The notes under the pieces: model-generated
Database searches by the model: none
What the model saw: the letters and a program-made list of their open reading frames with translations, nothing else
What the model was told of the DNA's origin: nothing
Shown here: positions 49,906 to 63,207 of the stretch, in pieces
Position numbering within the stretch: position 1 is the stretch's first letter
Layout of the letters: each line of letters opens with the position of its first letter
Assembly (NCBI RefSeq): GCF_964199755.1
Contig: NC_133898.1
Span: 108,676,847 to 108,740,846, forward strand
Direction: 5' to 3'
Length of the DNA stretch: 64,000 bases
Source of the DNA: Larus michahellis
Lineage: Eukaryota > Chordata > Aves > Charadriiformes > Laridae
Position numbers and translations under genes: made by a program

Positions 49906-52900
49906 AGGAACTCTGATGAGGCTTTGTGACGAGTGTGAAGAAATAATCACATTCCTCTTATTCTGCCTGGAAATAAGGACAACTTGTCTGGGAGAACCTG
50001 GCTATATGATTCGGATAGACTGAATCACACCTCACGACTTGGCCCATAATGACTCAAATATCCAGTGAGTCAGCAACATACAGTAAGTAGGGAATTCATT
50101 GATATTCAAAGTATTTGAAAATAATAAGATCTACTTACAATCTATTTATATAGGAACGGGGTCAAGACCAAAGTCACTAAGTGACAATGAAGATCTTTCA
50201 GTGCTTGGTATGAGAAACTTTGATACATGAGCAATGCTCTTTTAAGTCACGCTTTCTTCTTATGCATACACATATAGAAAGCAGAGCAAGATGTGGCAAA
50301 GCCTTTAACCAATTGATTCTTACTGCATTTACAGGATTCATCCAAGTTTCCTAAACAGCTCTGGTAAGGATCTTCCCCACTTTCTGATTATCTAGGACTA
50401 CCATTCGCTTGACACAGACTTCTCCCTTCCTCCCATCGATCTTAAATTATAACTCAGTCTGACAGAATTAGATCTACAGAGACAGACACAGTGGAATGAG
50501 TGCATATGCACTGAGCATAGATGTTGCTTCAGAAGCAGCTGTCAAAGTAATTATCATGTAATAATCCAGAGCAAACCCACTTTACTTACACAGCTCCTTC
50601 TCTTCTCTCTTATTACATTTTCCTGTGGGAGGTAAGAGGTCGGTTTTCAGGAAAACTTTAAAGTTCTCATTACACTCTCAGCTTTTAATTTCTTGTTCTA
50701 TATTTATTATCTTTAAAGAAATGGAGGAATGTACAGTCTGCTCTGTCTGCCTTCACACTTGAGCTCTATTCTATTTCAGGGTGTGGTTGGATGTCAAAAA
50801 TGTGAAAGTGCATCCTGAGGGCTGTGGGGAACACGCCACAGGCAAGAACCAGCCCTGCACTGGGGCCAGCCCCAGGTTGTCTCCAGGTAAGGCAATAAAA
50901 AAATTCTCCTTCTCTTCATAGATATTCACAAAATAGGATAGAAGGGAAAACCACAATATTCTGTTATTCAGTGGTGTTGAAATTTAGGCAGCAGAGCACC
51001 GAAGATTATCCAGCATTTTAATTGTAAAATAATTTACATTACATTCTTGAACAAATTTCCTCCCTGAGACACTGAAGGTGTCTTCTCCTGATCCCTCCAC
51101 TTCCCAAATAGAAGTTCTTCCCTAAGAGGTGCTTTTTTAAAGCAGAGATTTAGCAGGGTATCAAAAGGATTATTCAAGCACTTAAAACTGAGCATGTGCT
51201 AAAATCCTTTCGTGAATGTGGTATTTTAGAATTACCTCTTTATCTTATACTAGTCCCTTGATGTGGGTTGTTTAATTGATACAGGCTTAAGTAACGGCTC
51301 AACTACTCCCGTAAAGAGGAAGGCAAAGACCTGAAATGGAGCTCAGAAAAAAGATGCATTAGCTTTTTAGCTACTGGAGGAAACATCAAAAATGTAATGA
51401 AATGAAATGTAATGGTGTCAGAAGGCGTATATTTTTAGAATGTAAGAGTGCCTTAATAGTGGCCTTGTGCTTCTAACTTTCTCCAGTTCCGAGAAAACCT
51501 GATGCATCTTTGTATGGCAGCTTCTGAAGTCCAGCTTTATTAATATGTTAGCTCTTGCTTTCTTCAAATGCTCGTAGCACATTTATAGTTTCATATAAAT
51601 TAAAAGATTGGTAACTAGCAATGAGGTTCCTCATCTCTGCAGCAACTCTAATTATTCACAAAGCCCTATGGTAAGGTTTCTAAAGCCGTGCTAGAACAAA
51701 GGATACTATGCACTGGCAACCATAGAGCAGTCTCTTGCATTTCCTTCACAGCTATCTAGGTCCTAGCATCTCCCTCGGCATTACAAATGAAAGACAAAAT
51801 AATGCAGGCAAATTCAACCATATGAAAAATAAATAGCACTCTTTCCGTCGCCTTTGGTCAGAAGCTCAGGATTATGAAGTATGGGGTCCATATACATACC
51901 AAATAGAACATGTCTTATTCAAAAGAGACCACCACCTGAAAGACTTAATTAAAAAAAATTTTGGAGGCAGTGCACCTGCTTATGAAGATTAGCTAACAAG
52001 AGAGCAGTAACAGACGCACTTGACTGCTGCCAGCACTGTAAATGTGTTCACACAGCTGAGCACAAAACACGCTTGACTGCCTCTTTCCAGTGGGGAGAGA
52101 ACAACCCCATCTCAGCTCCTAAGATACTTGAATACTTCTCTGCCTACCTCCTGCTTTCTGCTTATTTTCATTTTTCTTGATGCAATTTCTCTGCCTTCGC
52201 TGGAACCTTTTTGTTTTCTTTTTTGGTGCCCAACTTGCAAGTATTTTAAGGCTGGCTACATCCAGCTGCACACTGCTGAAAGCTAAAACTCCAGCAAGGA
52301 CGATAGGCTGTGTGGAGCCCATGATGAGATGAGCCCATGAGAGAGCCGAGACATTTGGAGGAGGAAAAGGAGGAGGCACTTGCAACCAAGGGAAGGCTGT
52401 GCCGCTCCCGGGAGAGAGGACAACGGCAGCTGCAAAAAAACACGTGCTAGAAGCTGTTTTAAACAGCCAGACAGGGATTTTCAATTGGCAATTCAACAGA
52501 CCTAGATTAAACTGCATCCAGAACATCAGACACTTCTAGTACAAGCCTTTGAGCATATGCTGAAACACCTGAATATACAACATGTTGGGAGTTTTTTCTC
52601 TGCAATGTAAGGTAAAGTGAATCTCTTAGTATGTAACCTTATTTATACCTAAGAAGACAAACACACCAGTGAGTTACAGTGATTCAATCACTTATAAGAT
52701 ATTTAAAGAGTAGTGTGTCACCCTGCTGTTCAAGGACCCACTCTGCAGCACATCAGAGTGGTAAGGTTTTTACTGACTCAGGAAAGCTCATATCCTTCTT
52801 GATTTAATGCCTCTTTAGAAAGTCGACAGAGAGGTAGCTCAGCCACAAACAGAAAACACAGGCTTGCCTGGTGCAGTAGAATGTTTCAGCTATTTATTTT

Positions 52901-53690
52901 GTGAGTTACTGCAAGAGGCAACAAGAGTGTATTTTCCACTGCCTTGGACAGCATAAAATACTCTAGAGCTGGTAACAAGCTGACAGTGATACTGAAGTAA
53001 AACTGGGGCTTCAGCCAGTGGGATTGCTTAGCTATATATGTTTTGCTAAATTTTAGGGTGAGACGAGCAAATTACAGTCTCTCACCAGTGACATGAAGTT
53101 ACAGCTCAGATTTCAAATGTTATTCTTTTTTTAATTTAATCAAATCCTTTGGAAGAGTTTCTGATAAAGCTTAATGAAAAAACCAGCACTAGTTAGAAAA
53201 ACCATACCACAGGAGACCCCATTAACTGTGTATCAGCTCAGTGGCACCTCTTCATTTGCCATTACAATGAGATTTATTTCTCAACGAAGTGCGAAGATAA
53301 GGACCATAATGATTTTTGTCTTACCCTGGTATATTTATTCAAGCGTCACACAATATACTCTGCAGATATCCGCTGTAGCAACAGTTATCTCTATCGATTA
53401 ATCTCAATATCAGCAACAACAGATGAAACCTAGACACGACTACAGGTTGTAAGAGGGCAGAGACAGGAACAAGTTACACTGCAGTCGTGTGGCCAAGAGG
53501 CTTCGTCACCCAGGGAAATGCAGGCGAAACAGCTACAGTCACAAATCCACCACAGGGTAGCACCACACAAAGTCTGTTTTAATGCCTTCAGGCTTAAGTA
53601 GCTGCCAGCGGTGGGGGTTACTGCTGCGTTAACAGCACCTACATACAGGACTCACACCAGAGATGAGCACAGACAGCCCGGTCATGGAGT
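49906..53690. other. Upstream interval, no supported feature
   Basis: Nothing convincing. A 135-codon minus-strand open frame at 52119-52526 starts in AT-rich and ends in lysine-rich sequence, with no recognisable domain or splice context. Confidence 0.5.
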
Positions 53691-53938
53691 CACAGAATGG
53701 TTGAGGTAGGAAAGAATGTCTGAAGGTCATCTCCTCCAGCCCCCCCGCTCACACAGGGCCACCCATTGCCCAGGACCACATCTAGATGGCTTTTGAGTAT
53801 CTCCAAGGGTGGAGGCTACAAAACCCCTCTGGGCAACCTGTGCCAGTGCTTGGTCACCCCCACAGTAAAAAAGGGTTTCCTGACGTTTAGAACCTCCTAT
53901 GTTTCAGTCTGTGTGCAACACCTCATGTCCTGTCCCCT
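53691..53938 (-). mobile_element. CR1 LINE 3' fragment
   Basis: Reversed CR1: gtcacagaatggttgaggta, ggtggaggctacaaaacccc, tctgggcaacctgtgccagt and cacagtaaaaaagggtttcc. It is cut off abruptly at about 53938, next to the candidate LTR. Confidence 0.93.
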
Positions 53939-54380
53939 CCTCTTCTTGGGTAGCCGGGGACTGAAGGTCACTAGTGCAGGCACACACACACACTCTTCAG
54001 CTTCACAAGCACACACACATTTGCTGCCTGGTCCCCTACTCTCTTTCTGGTCCAGAACGGTGCTTGCTGCAAACAGATGCAGACACTCAAACACTCATCT
54101 CAGAGACACCCCACACCCATGGGTCCCCCCAATACCTATATCTAGGTATGTAGTGGCATCTACACCCCCAGTCTGGCTCCAGTAGCTGGTACCCAGTCCA
54201 CTCGTCCCAGTCTGCTCAGTAGCTGGTACTCAGTCCATGCAGCACTCACACCGGATGGAGACTGAGATTACAGAGAGAGAGTTAAGAAAGGATTTAAAGA
54301 AGACAGGAGAGACTGTGGTGACCAGGCACAGGGCTCAGTCAAACAAGTGTACTCACTGGCTCTGTTTTACACAAAACTGG

Positions 54381-54392
54381 CCCCTTTTATAC
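54381..54392 (-). promoter_or_regulatory. TATA box in the candidate LTR
   Basis: GTATAAAAGGGG on the minus strand, followed by a spacer and a CT-rich segment. Confidence 0.5.
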
Positions 54393-54544
54393 CACTCTCT
54401 ATATGTTCCTCTCTTTGTTCCTACCTGATTCCCTTCTAAACATTTCTTCATTACTTTGCACAGGCCTACCAATCTCCACTCCTCTGGCCTTCACCCACCC
54501 CATCCCAGCCTTCCCAGTTTACAGTCTTATCAGTTGCCAAATCC

Positions 54545-54922
54545 AGATTAGTATTCCTGGAATAGCTCATCAATAAGTGTGACCGATGAGGTTTGTTTCT
54601 TCTCATAGTCTCCATCATCGTTTGTCAGGTCTGTGTCTCTGTATGTTTGTTTGTTGCCTTTACCTTTTCTTAGCAACCTGATTTTAGGTGCTTCTCAATC
54701 AGATCATCTTGCTGGAATAAACATTCTCACACACCACTATCCTTATCAATTGGCGCCACTAACCAGGTATGTTTCTGGTTATTGAATCTGTTATCACCAG
54801 TCAGGTTTTTTGTGTCTATGTTTGGCTCTCTCCTTTTCCTTGTCATCTCATTTGACAAGGTCCCTTGGTCAGATAGTCTGACTAGAAAAAAAGCATTTTC
54901 GCACTCCACGTATCCTCACACA
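54545..54922 (-). repeat. Diverged 189-bp tandem repeat, two copies
   Basis: Both copies begin TGTGTGAGRAT. They share further blocks in order, including aaggaaaagg/aagaaaagg, ccaaacata/acaaacata, gacacaaaaaacctga/gacacagacctga, and attgat. They are diverged enough to be an old duplication. Confidence 0.7.
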
Positions 54923-57900
54923 GAAAACATGGAAATTTTCTGCTCCAGTTTCACAAGGGAAAAGGAGAAGGAGAGGAGTACATAACAGATCACACAGCAG
55001 ACATGATTGCACGATGAGTCCAATGTGAGAGCTGACGTGAAAACGTCAAACAGTATCAAGTTCAGGCACATCCCACTATTCAAGGTTATTGAACTTTTTG
55101 TCGCATATCCACCGGTTCATGTCACTGAAAGCACGTAGCTACGCTGCGTATAGCCCGTGCCACGCGTGATATACTACCTGACTTATATATGAACATAAAT
55201 GTGCTCTAGAGTAATGAGCCTTTAGTATATTCCTGGAAGCTGGTAACTCTCATTAGAAAAATGATGTTGCTTGATTTCAGGGATAGATGACCCACAGCAA
55301 CAACAGCTTGAAGGAATGATATAGTGGAGGTCTGACCGGGTTTCACTGTAAACAGGCAAGAACTATTGGAAATACAGCCCAAGCACGATTTTCTTTAGGA
55401 ATGATAGCAGCTGGACCCTTTAACTCATGTTCCTAACTACTGCCGGACTTCTTTGATTCTTTGGTGGTATAACCAAAATGATTCAGTTCGCCACAGGTAG
55501 GTACAATGAGAAGTGTGCTAAGACTACTGGTCCCAGGCAGGCCCCAAATTTACACTGTTTAAACAGGTAGCATTTGGCATTTTTACTAACAACAAAGGAA
55601 GAAACCACTGTTTTGCAAAAATGCCAATAAATCATGATCCTTCTCCAACTGCGCTGTAGTTTCTTCTCCAGGTCTTCAAGAGCAATGCCATACCGCATAA
55701 AACAAAGCGACTTTTCATCACAGAAAACAGACTGAAGAGTTTTAGTTGATTATTCCAACCCAGCCCCTAACTACTATTTCTCTCTGTGGTCCATATTCTG
55801 GTGCTTCAGATCAAGCTACATTTGGAGGTCACCAGTTCTCACCATTACTGCTGCTGCTTCTCGGTTATTGTGCAGCTGCAAGTGTTCCTGACAGGGAGGT
55901 TTCACTGAATTCCTTGCCTACGCCATTAAACTGATTATTTACTCCCACTCTGGTATTCAGTTGTCACTAAATCAGTCACCCACTAGCTTCCTTGGTCCTC
56001 AAGTTAAAGACTCATTTGATTTCAAAGGGTACTTTTACCCAAATAAAGACTGTAGGATTCCCCACAGAAACATTCTTCATATTTAAACACAGCTTAGACA
56101 AATTATTCATATTTCTTTTTATTTTTTCTTCATAAATCATCTAGCCTGTATCTTGTCTCACATGCTGGGCTTGCTGAGTATTCCTCTGCAGCTGCATTTT
56201 TAGCACAATGTAACATTTACATTGCTGACTGAAAAACTTTTAGATATAAGTATATAGATCTTTATTCCTACCTTATAATACCTGAATCAAACATTTTTTC
56301 CATTTTTTTCCATCTTAATTTTAATCTGGAGAAGTTTGCTTTCCAGATACACAGATACCTTGAGACAGCAGTAAAATTTTTTCTCCACAGGCCGTATAGA
56401 GCCCGTTTCTTTTATTCTGAATTTCTGTTGCAATAAGGCAGCATTAGGTACCTCTCTGGATCCTACTGTAACATATCCTAAATAACAGGTACACAGGGAG
56501 CTGCAAGACCAAAAAAGGCTTTCTTCCAGCTTAATAAATATCTTGAGTCCCAGGTCACATCAGAGCGGCACAGAATGTAAAGCTTTGAATGCTTAGGACA
56601 GCTGTCCTCCCTCCCCGCCTCGGCGGCCTGTCTGGTTACACTTGTACCCAATCCCATCCACTGGCAGAGTTCCCCAAGTGACACAAATACTACAGCAGCT
56701 CAGGAGAGGAAAAAATCTTGAGCTGAGCGCCGTCGTCAAGATGTCTAGGCATTTACGACAGGACAACAAGAACAGCAACATCACAACATCACAGCAACCA
56801 CCGGGAGCGCTTCGGACGCCTCAGGGAGTGAGAGGTGGTTGCTCCCCCTCTGACAAAGGGACTGAAATCAGCTGCCCGGAGTTTCCAGTGCGTGGGAACT
56901 CTTGAATGGAAATAAAGTTTGAGGCCAGAAGAATCATCATGATCGTCTTATTTATACCTCACAGTCTCTTCAGTTATGTTTGCTACTTTTGTGCAGTGAC
57001 ACCATGGAATTGATAAAACATGTGGTCAAAATACCACCTGTCTGAAGTACTTGCTCTATAAAAGGAAATCTGTCTTAATTTGGACACATCCAGGGATTAA
57101 TTCTTCCCTATTGCTTGTACTTTCCTTCAACTTTTAATCATATTTAGTGTAAAAAATTGTGCCTTTTTTATATCTAGTCAAAATTTGCCTAGCATTCCCT
57201 TACATCCAGTAGTTCTTGCTGGCTTCTCAGATTTAAAAAAAAAACCAAACCACACTGCATTTTCTTCTTCTGCAGGTGCTCACACACTAACCCTCACGCT
57301 TCACCTTCACACTGCAATTGCTAGACAGAATAGCTGTTTCCACCTGTATGATGCTGGTGGTGTCTGCTAGCACAAAGTAATCAGGACTTCTGTGAACAAC
57401 AAGGTAGAAAGGACCAAAGAACTAAAACAAGTTTGGTTTTGGGATGTTTGTAATTGTCACTTTCCAGACGTGTGAGAAAAGAGAGTGATTGCTTAGAAAA
57501 CATTAGAAGTAGGCTATGAAGGAACAAGAAAGTTGGCATTATGTGTTGACCTTTGGAAAATCAGTCAGAGATGAGGGATAGGCATAGGTCGTGATAAACA
57601 TTAGGCAATGGAAGAAATAGTTCACAGCAGTATATTACAAAAAATGAATCTTCTAGAAAGAGGAATCTTGTCTAGAGATCACCTTAGGATTATGATCTTT
57701 TCTGCAGAAAGCTTTCTGGGAAGCCTTCTGGGAAATACTAACCGAGCAACATGCATTGCGTCCCTATACTGTAATACAAAAGCTTCAACTTGAACTTCAG
57801 CTGCGTGCATAGAGAAAGACAGTACCCTATACTTTGCAGATGTTTTTTTCCTGCTCAATCCTAGGTAGAATTAGTATAAAGGTGTAAAGAGTGTAACACT

Positions 57901-59439
57901 GATGATGATAGCTGCTGGTTGAGAGGCTGCCCGACAGGCTGGAAGGCCATGTCTTCACAGGAGTCACGAAAGGAGCCAGCAAACAGAGGCATATGGAAGG
58001 GAAAGTAAGAGCTTCTGGTCTTGGTGAGTTTGGATGGGCAGCAAAAAAATAGTGGCTGGTTTTATGTGGAACTCTGATCAATCACACATTTTAAACTCAT
58101 GCATGATAGATCTGGAACAATGGGGAAATACTGTCCCCATTTCCAGTTTTAAAAAGATATGGCACTGAAAACAGAACAGACATATGTATCTCCTTACTAG
58201 CAGAAAGGACCCACGTGTGCAGTGTCACTCCCTTTCCAATGGAAGTATGCCAGCAATTTCCTAGTGAGTCACATGCCTTGGGAAACAATTGTGCCTCATA
58301 AGAACTGCATGAAAACAGTCCATTAAAGTTACAGTCTCAAGTAATATTGAGCGGCTGTCTCAATATTTGAACTTCTGACTTGCTGTGTGCCTTGTTCGTT
58401 ATTACTTTTTGCTATTCCTCCCTCTTCCACCCACTCACCCACATTAATAACTCTCAAGAAGAAAGAAAAGGGAGATGTCCAGATGTCCCGTTACTGGTGC
58501 TAGCCCAGGGGATGAGAGGAGGACCAGGAAGACAATGACACCATGTCTCACCACTCACAGAGACACAGAACAAGCAGGGTTACATAAAACTTACCAGCGT
58601 AACTAATCATGCCTTCCATCAGTCTTCTTCCGTTGTGCTTCCTGCTGATGGACCTCACAGGAAAATGGTGGGCTAATGCTAGTCCTGAAGGCAGCCCTCC
58701 ACATCCAGCCCTTCTGAACTCCCAGCTGCAAAGGTACTATATTCTCTCCTAGAGCCCTTGACTTGAAATGGGGTTAGAGGATGGAAACTACTCTGGGGAG
58801 CAGCACAACACATACATTTGCTTTGTTCTTGAAATCCTTCCTAGGGACTGCTATTTGCCACAGACAGGGAGAAGACACTAAATGTACCTCTAGGCCTGGT
58901 CTAATAAAGTCATTCTTATGTTGACGCAACACTTCTAAAACATGCACCAGGGATCTTAAAGAGGAAAAGGTCAAAGAATTGATTTGCATTCCAGAAGCTA
59001 ATGAACATTTGCTTGGTGAATGTAATCTGCTGAAAGAAAAGACTAGGGAACAGCAACCAAGTAGGAGGAAAGATAAATCAGAGGGTGTATAAAAGAGATG
59101 AGAAGAGGAGCCAAGTACAATGACGTCTTTCTAGGTAGATACATTACAGTTAAAGATCAACACCAAAGACCGACAACTCCCTCCAGGAAATAATTTAAAT
59201 AGTAGCTGTCCAAAGATGGGACAAGGCATTTAAATTTAATAATATTCAGGATCACTTTAGATTTCTTTAAATGTTCTAGGAGGATTCACGACTTATAATT
59301 TTGGCTGCCATCTACAAGACCAGGATTTCATTTACCATCCTTGGATTAATTGTCATGTACATCATTGAAATTTGCATCCGTAAGCATTTACACTGAAATG
59401 CCATGATGATGATTAAGGAATTATAGCAACTGGCATACC
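54923..59439. other. Upstream interval, no gene recognised
   Basis: A moderately GC-rich stretch at about 56560-56890 stands out but was not matched to any gene or repeat. No splice-supported coding segment found. Confidence 0.5.
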
Positions 59440-59572
59440 AGGAGAGGATGAGAGAGCTTGACTGTTCAGCCTGGAGAAAAGAAATCTCAGGGGACTACAT
59501 GAATGTGTATAAATACCTGAAGGGATGGTGTAAAGAAGACAGAGCCAGGCTCTTTTCAGCGGTGCCCAGGGC
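59440..59572 (+). mobile_element. CR1 LINE internal fragment
   Basis: Matches the CR1 segment gactgttcagcctggagaaa, then aatgtgtataaatacctgaa and gaagacagagccaggctctt. Both ends are missing. Confidence 0.85.
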
Positions 59573-59573
59573 T

Positions 59574-59619
59574 GTGGGGAGCTGGAGACCAGCGCTGCTG
59601 CAGTGTCACTGGAGCAGGG
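59574..59619 (+). repeat. Copy 2 of a 46-bp dispersed GC-rich block
   Basis: gtggggagctggagaccagc and the bases after it match the block at 42313-42358 in reverse orientation. It directly follows the CR1 fragment here, but the other copy does not, so it is not simply CR1. Confidence 0.6.
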
Positions 59620-60229
59620 ACTGGTGACCCTGGGGTCTGAAATGAGGCCACGGGGAGGGTAGGGAGAGGCTCTCATTAACTCCAAAATTACATTTGTGAA
59701 GGGAAGTTGGTGAAAGCCTCCTCCACGCCTTTGACTTGTCTTCAGACACACTGCATAGTATTGGCCATCAGTGAAAATGCATCGACCAGGAACTGTCAAT
59801 TGTCTCATAACACAGAATATAGCTTTTTGTGAGTAAGGAATTCAAAATTAGAGAGCAGGGTTTCTATTCTAGCGTAATATGCACTTAGACAATTGACCCA
59901 TTAAGCTGGTCAATTTTCTTTTAAAGCCTCATTTAACTTCTGCAATATATTATGACTCACAAAGTCCAGTTTCAAATAGGCACAAGCTATTATTTCAGTA
60001 TTGCCAGTTATTTAAACTTTGTGCTGCAATACATTTGATAAATATCAAAGTTCATATTATATATCATATTTAGAGTATATGAAACATTAGCTTGCATTCA
60101 ACAGAAATTACCTCCAGATAAGTACATCTATGCGTACGGAATCCCTAGGAAGGGCTTCTCAGGTCCAAGAAGGAGTTTCTGAAGACGTATTTACGTTGTT
60201 TATGAATCCTTAGGCTACACTTCTGCCTT
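59620..60229. other. Interval with no recognised feature
   Basis: Mixed composition becoming AT-rich towards the right; nothing identified. Confidence 0.5.
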
Positions 60230-60620
60230 CCCTTTCACACCAGGAAAGCACAGGACAGCAGCTTAGCCCCGGGTGTAGGGCCCCCCCGTACCGTGTTGTT
60301 TGAGGAAGAGATGAGAGGGCAGACATGTACCAGGCGAGAGGCCGGATGCGAGGTTGCTCCCATCAGCCTCGTAGCTGTTACTGCTACTGGCTCACCAAGC
60401 CTGAGCCCAAGGAAAGAAGCATTAGACCATTTTCCAAAGGTATCCTCAGAGGCAGCCTGCCCTCTGAGCTGTGAGATGAGATAGCCGCGGCCCTCGGCCA
60501 CACAGCTTGAGGCTTCGCACTCTGCCCTGCATCTGCCCGTCCCCTCCCCTCGGCCCCACGTTGTTTGGGAGCACCTCTGCTCCTCCGCTGCAGCTCCTCC
60601 TCTTTGCTATCGTCTTCTGC
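60230..60620. promoter_or_regulatory. GC-rich patch with CpGs far upstream of MYOM2
   Basis: GC-rich sequence with scattered CpGs (gccgcggccctcggccac, ccggatgcgag) in AT-rich surroundings. Possible regulatory element or 5' exon of something unseen. No open frame is convincing. Confidence 0.25.
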
Positions 60621-61545
60621 ATGGATTAAAAAAGGGATTAAATCTTCCCTCTCAAAATGACTTGGTTTTGACACTGTGCCCAAATGGAACTAGCTTAACT
60701 AGGAGGATATACGGGAGCCCACGCCTGGGACCTGACCCTCAATACAGGCAAGGGAAGGACTTCCATTTGTCACAAGTATCAATACTGCTTCAGTTCAAGA
60801 ACTTTTTTTGAAACTCAGAAATCATAGTGAAAAAGACATTTCCTGTCTATTTTAGAGTGGAATATAGCTGTGATACAAAGGTTCCCCTGCAAACAAGAAG
60901 ATGTATTTCCCAAAAACATTACCAGCATTCACTTCTGTCAGCCCTTCACGCCATTCCTGGGGAGCTGAGCTAGGACAGTTGTTGGTCAGTGTAATGGGTC
61001 TCATGGGACCATTCCAGCTGCTGTAACTCCAGCACTGTGCTTCAGATCATTTATTCTGAAAGTCATTTTTTCCAGGATCATTTATTTCATAAACTATTTT
61101 AGCCTCTACAGGCTGAGAAACACAGTGGGCAAAAAAAAAAAAAATTTAGAGCTGCTCCATGTCAGGAGAGTATTTAGAGCTTCTTCAGGATTTGCACAGC
61201 TAAAGATCTGTCCCACTCTCTACAGGACTCCTGAGACCGTGTAAAACCAACCTAGGCTATCAAAAGAGAGAGTCATAAATGTGCTGCAAAAGGGATGTTG
61301 GTTAGAGAAGGCAAAAAAACAAAGTAAGAGAGGCTGAAAACCAGTAGAAGATAATACAAATGGATATGATGTCAATAAGAAAAAAAAGGAAAAATCATTT
61401 GTCAGTCACTCTTTCACACAAAAACACATACACATTCCCCCTTTAAAACTCTTCCTCCATTATAACAAGTAAACAGAAGTCAGATTTTCAACACATGGAA
61501 AACTTTCTAGATACTTCGTCACTTGTCTTTTTTTTTCCACACACT

Positions 61546-61608
61546 AAATAAAAAAAAAAAAAAAGAAAAGAAAAGAAAAAAAAAGAAAAAAAGGAGAAAA
61601 AAAAAAGA
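61546..61608. repeat. A/G low-complexity tract
   Basis: About 60 bases of A runs with regularly spaced G (aaaag units), possibly a decayed poly(A) or (AAAAG)n microsatellite. Confidence 0.9.
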
Positions 61609-62646
61609 ACTAAGGCAAAGAAGAATGCAAGATCACGGTTCAACAGTTAAAGTTTAAAAAGGCTACTTTCCCAACAATGGTCTTTTTATTTTAGCCAGAC
61701 TCTCATTTGTCTTCCAATATCTCTACCTTGGGAGTTTCATGCAGTGTTTTTAAATAACCCTGCTATGCAGCTTAATGAAAATACTCAGCCTGTCCTTTAT
61801 GAAATAACTTTTTGTGAAATAATCCTGTTACAAAAATTGAGGAGTACTCAGTCTCCATCCCTTGTGATCCTCTCTAAAGATACAAATAGCACAGAAACTC
61901 TTCAGAAAGTGCTTTCATCAGGGTTCATTTTAAATTGAAAGACTGTGAGCTGTGTATGGTTACACTCTCTTGAAAATACTTAGTTCTGTAAAACACATTT
62001 GCCAGAGAAAAGAGCTTTATCCTTACCAGATAGTTTAGCTATTTCCTTCTTTCTTTTCTTTTTTTATTTTTTTTAAAAAAGCAAATTTTTAGACAGCTAG
62101 GGCCATATGTTCTGTCTAGCTATCCATCTTACTCCCTCGGGTTACACTGTACGACTTAAGTGCAATTGAAATCCAAATTTGGCTCGCTAAATTCTTCTGA
62201 CAGATGGACTAGAAAAATGTCATTTGTAAAAGTAACTTGGATACAGCCATAAAACCTTTTTCCATTTCTCAAGTCACTTTCTTTTCTTTTCCTAATATGT
62301 ATGTACAACAAACAGTTCACGTCTGAACGTGGTTACCATTTTAGCAATCTGGCATATAAGCGGTTGCGTCAAGACAAAATACAGATTTTAAATGTTTGGC
62401 CCTGACGGACCTTTTAGTGCTGCTGGAATGCTTCCTATTTTCAAGGTTAGCTAATAAGCCTCTTAACTTACGGGTAACTTCACCGAGTAACACAGATATC
62501 CTTGAATCATTTACCAATGACAGTAGCATACTCAGTGAAATAATGCAGCCATTCCTTTAAAACAATACAAAAAATGCAGGGGTATGGAAGGAATGGATGA
62601 TTCTTTTCTCTTTCTCTTCTATTATTTCCTCGTCTCTTTTCTCCTC

Positions 62647-62666
62647 TTTTTTTTTTTTTCCCCCCC
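62647..62666. repeat. T13C7 homopolymer junction
   Basis: Thirteen T directly followed by seven C. Confidence 0.9.
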
Positions 62667-63174
62667 ACAATTGGGGCATACTTCTGCTATGTTACGAAAA
62701 TGCTTTGGCACATGATGCAAAGTAAGCTTGTCTGTGTGGAGAGACACAAAACCAAAATGTCAGCAGGAGAAGAACGAACACAAAGTGATTTCATTTGTGA
62801 TTATTAAGCTCTGTGGGGAATCTTCATATCAGCTCCTTTTACTGCTTTTTATTTCTCAAAGCAACGCAAATAAAGTTGCTCTTGGTGCTGCTCAGTGCAA
62901 CCCACTACCCACTAGATGGGGCCCGAAGGCAAGAAGTTCTCAGCAAAAAACGCCGGGTCCACTCTGAGAAGCTGCATTTCCAGAGGAGAAATACAATAAG
63001 GGTAAAAAGTGATCTGAAATATCATAACGACAAATGAGTTTAAGAGCTCTAGCTGAATTTGGAATTTAGTTCATAAGGGGACTTGAATTCTACTAGCACC
63101 TACACCAGAAGGAAAGCATAGAACCTCTACTCCCCGAATTCTTTGCTACCTAATCCTTAAAAGCTAACATCCTT

Positions 63175-63207
63175 AAAAAAAAAAAAAAAAGAAAAAAAAA
63201 AAAAAGA
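63175..63207. repeat. Poly(A) tract with single G interruptions
   Basis: About 33 bases of A with one internal G, unassociated with a recognisable retroelement. Confidence 0.9.

Larger units (their letters stand above)
53945..54922 (-). mobile_element. Candidate solo LTR of an endogenous retrovirus-like element
   Basis: Read on the minus strand it starts TGTGTGAGGATA, carries two diverged 189-base direct repeats (54922-54734 and 54733-54545) like duplicated enhancer units, then a TATA box GTATAAAAGGGG (54392-54381), a downstream CT-rich stretch, and a 37-base-spaced duplication of agtagctggtac (54181-54238). This layout fits an LTR U3-R-U5. I see no clear target-site duplication, primer-binding site or internal genes. 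The left end is uncertain. Confidence 0.5.

Noticed and set aside
50140..50225. Open segment reading FLIPSTERSSLSLSDFGLDP before a GTAAGT
   Set aside because: A stop codon falls before the donor and there is no good acceptor or nearby polyadenylation signal. Its likeness to the 43757 tail is too slight to rely on.
52119..52526. 135-codon minus-strand open frame with a hydrophobic start and basic end
   Set aside because: No recognisable domain, no clear splice sites, and lysine-rich A-tracts at its end; probably chance.
54750..54766. tggcgcc motif resembling a retroviral primer-binding site
   Set aside because: It lies inside the duplicated unit of the candidate LTR, not just after an LTR end.
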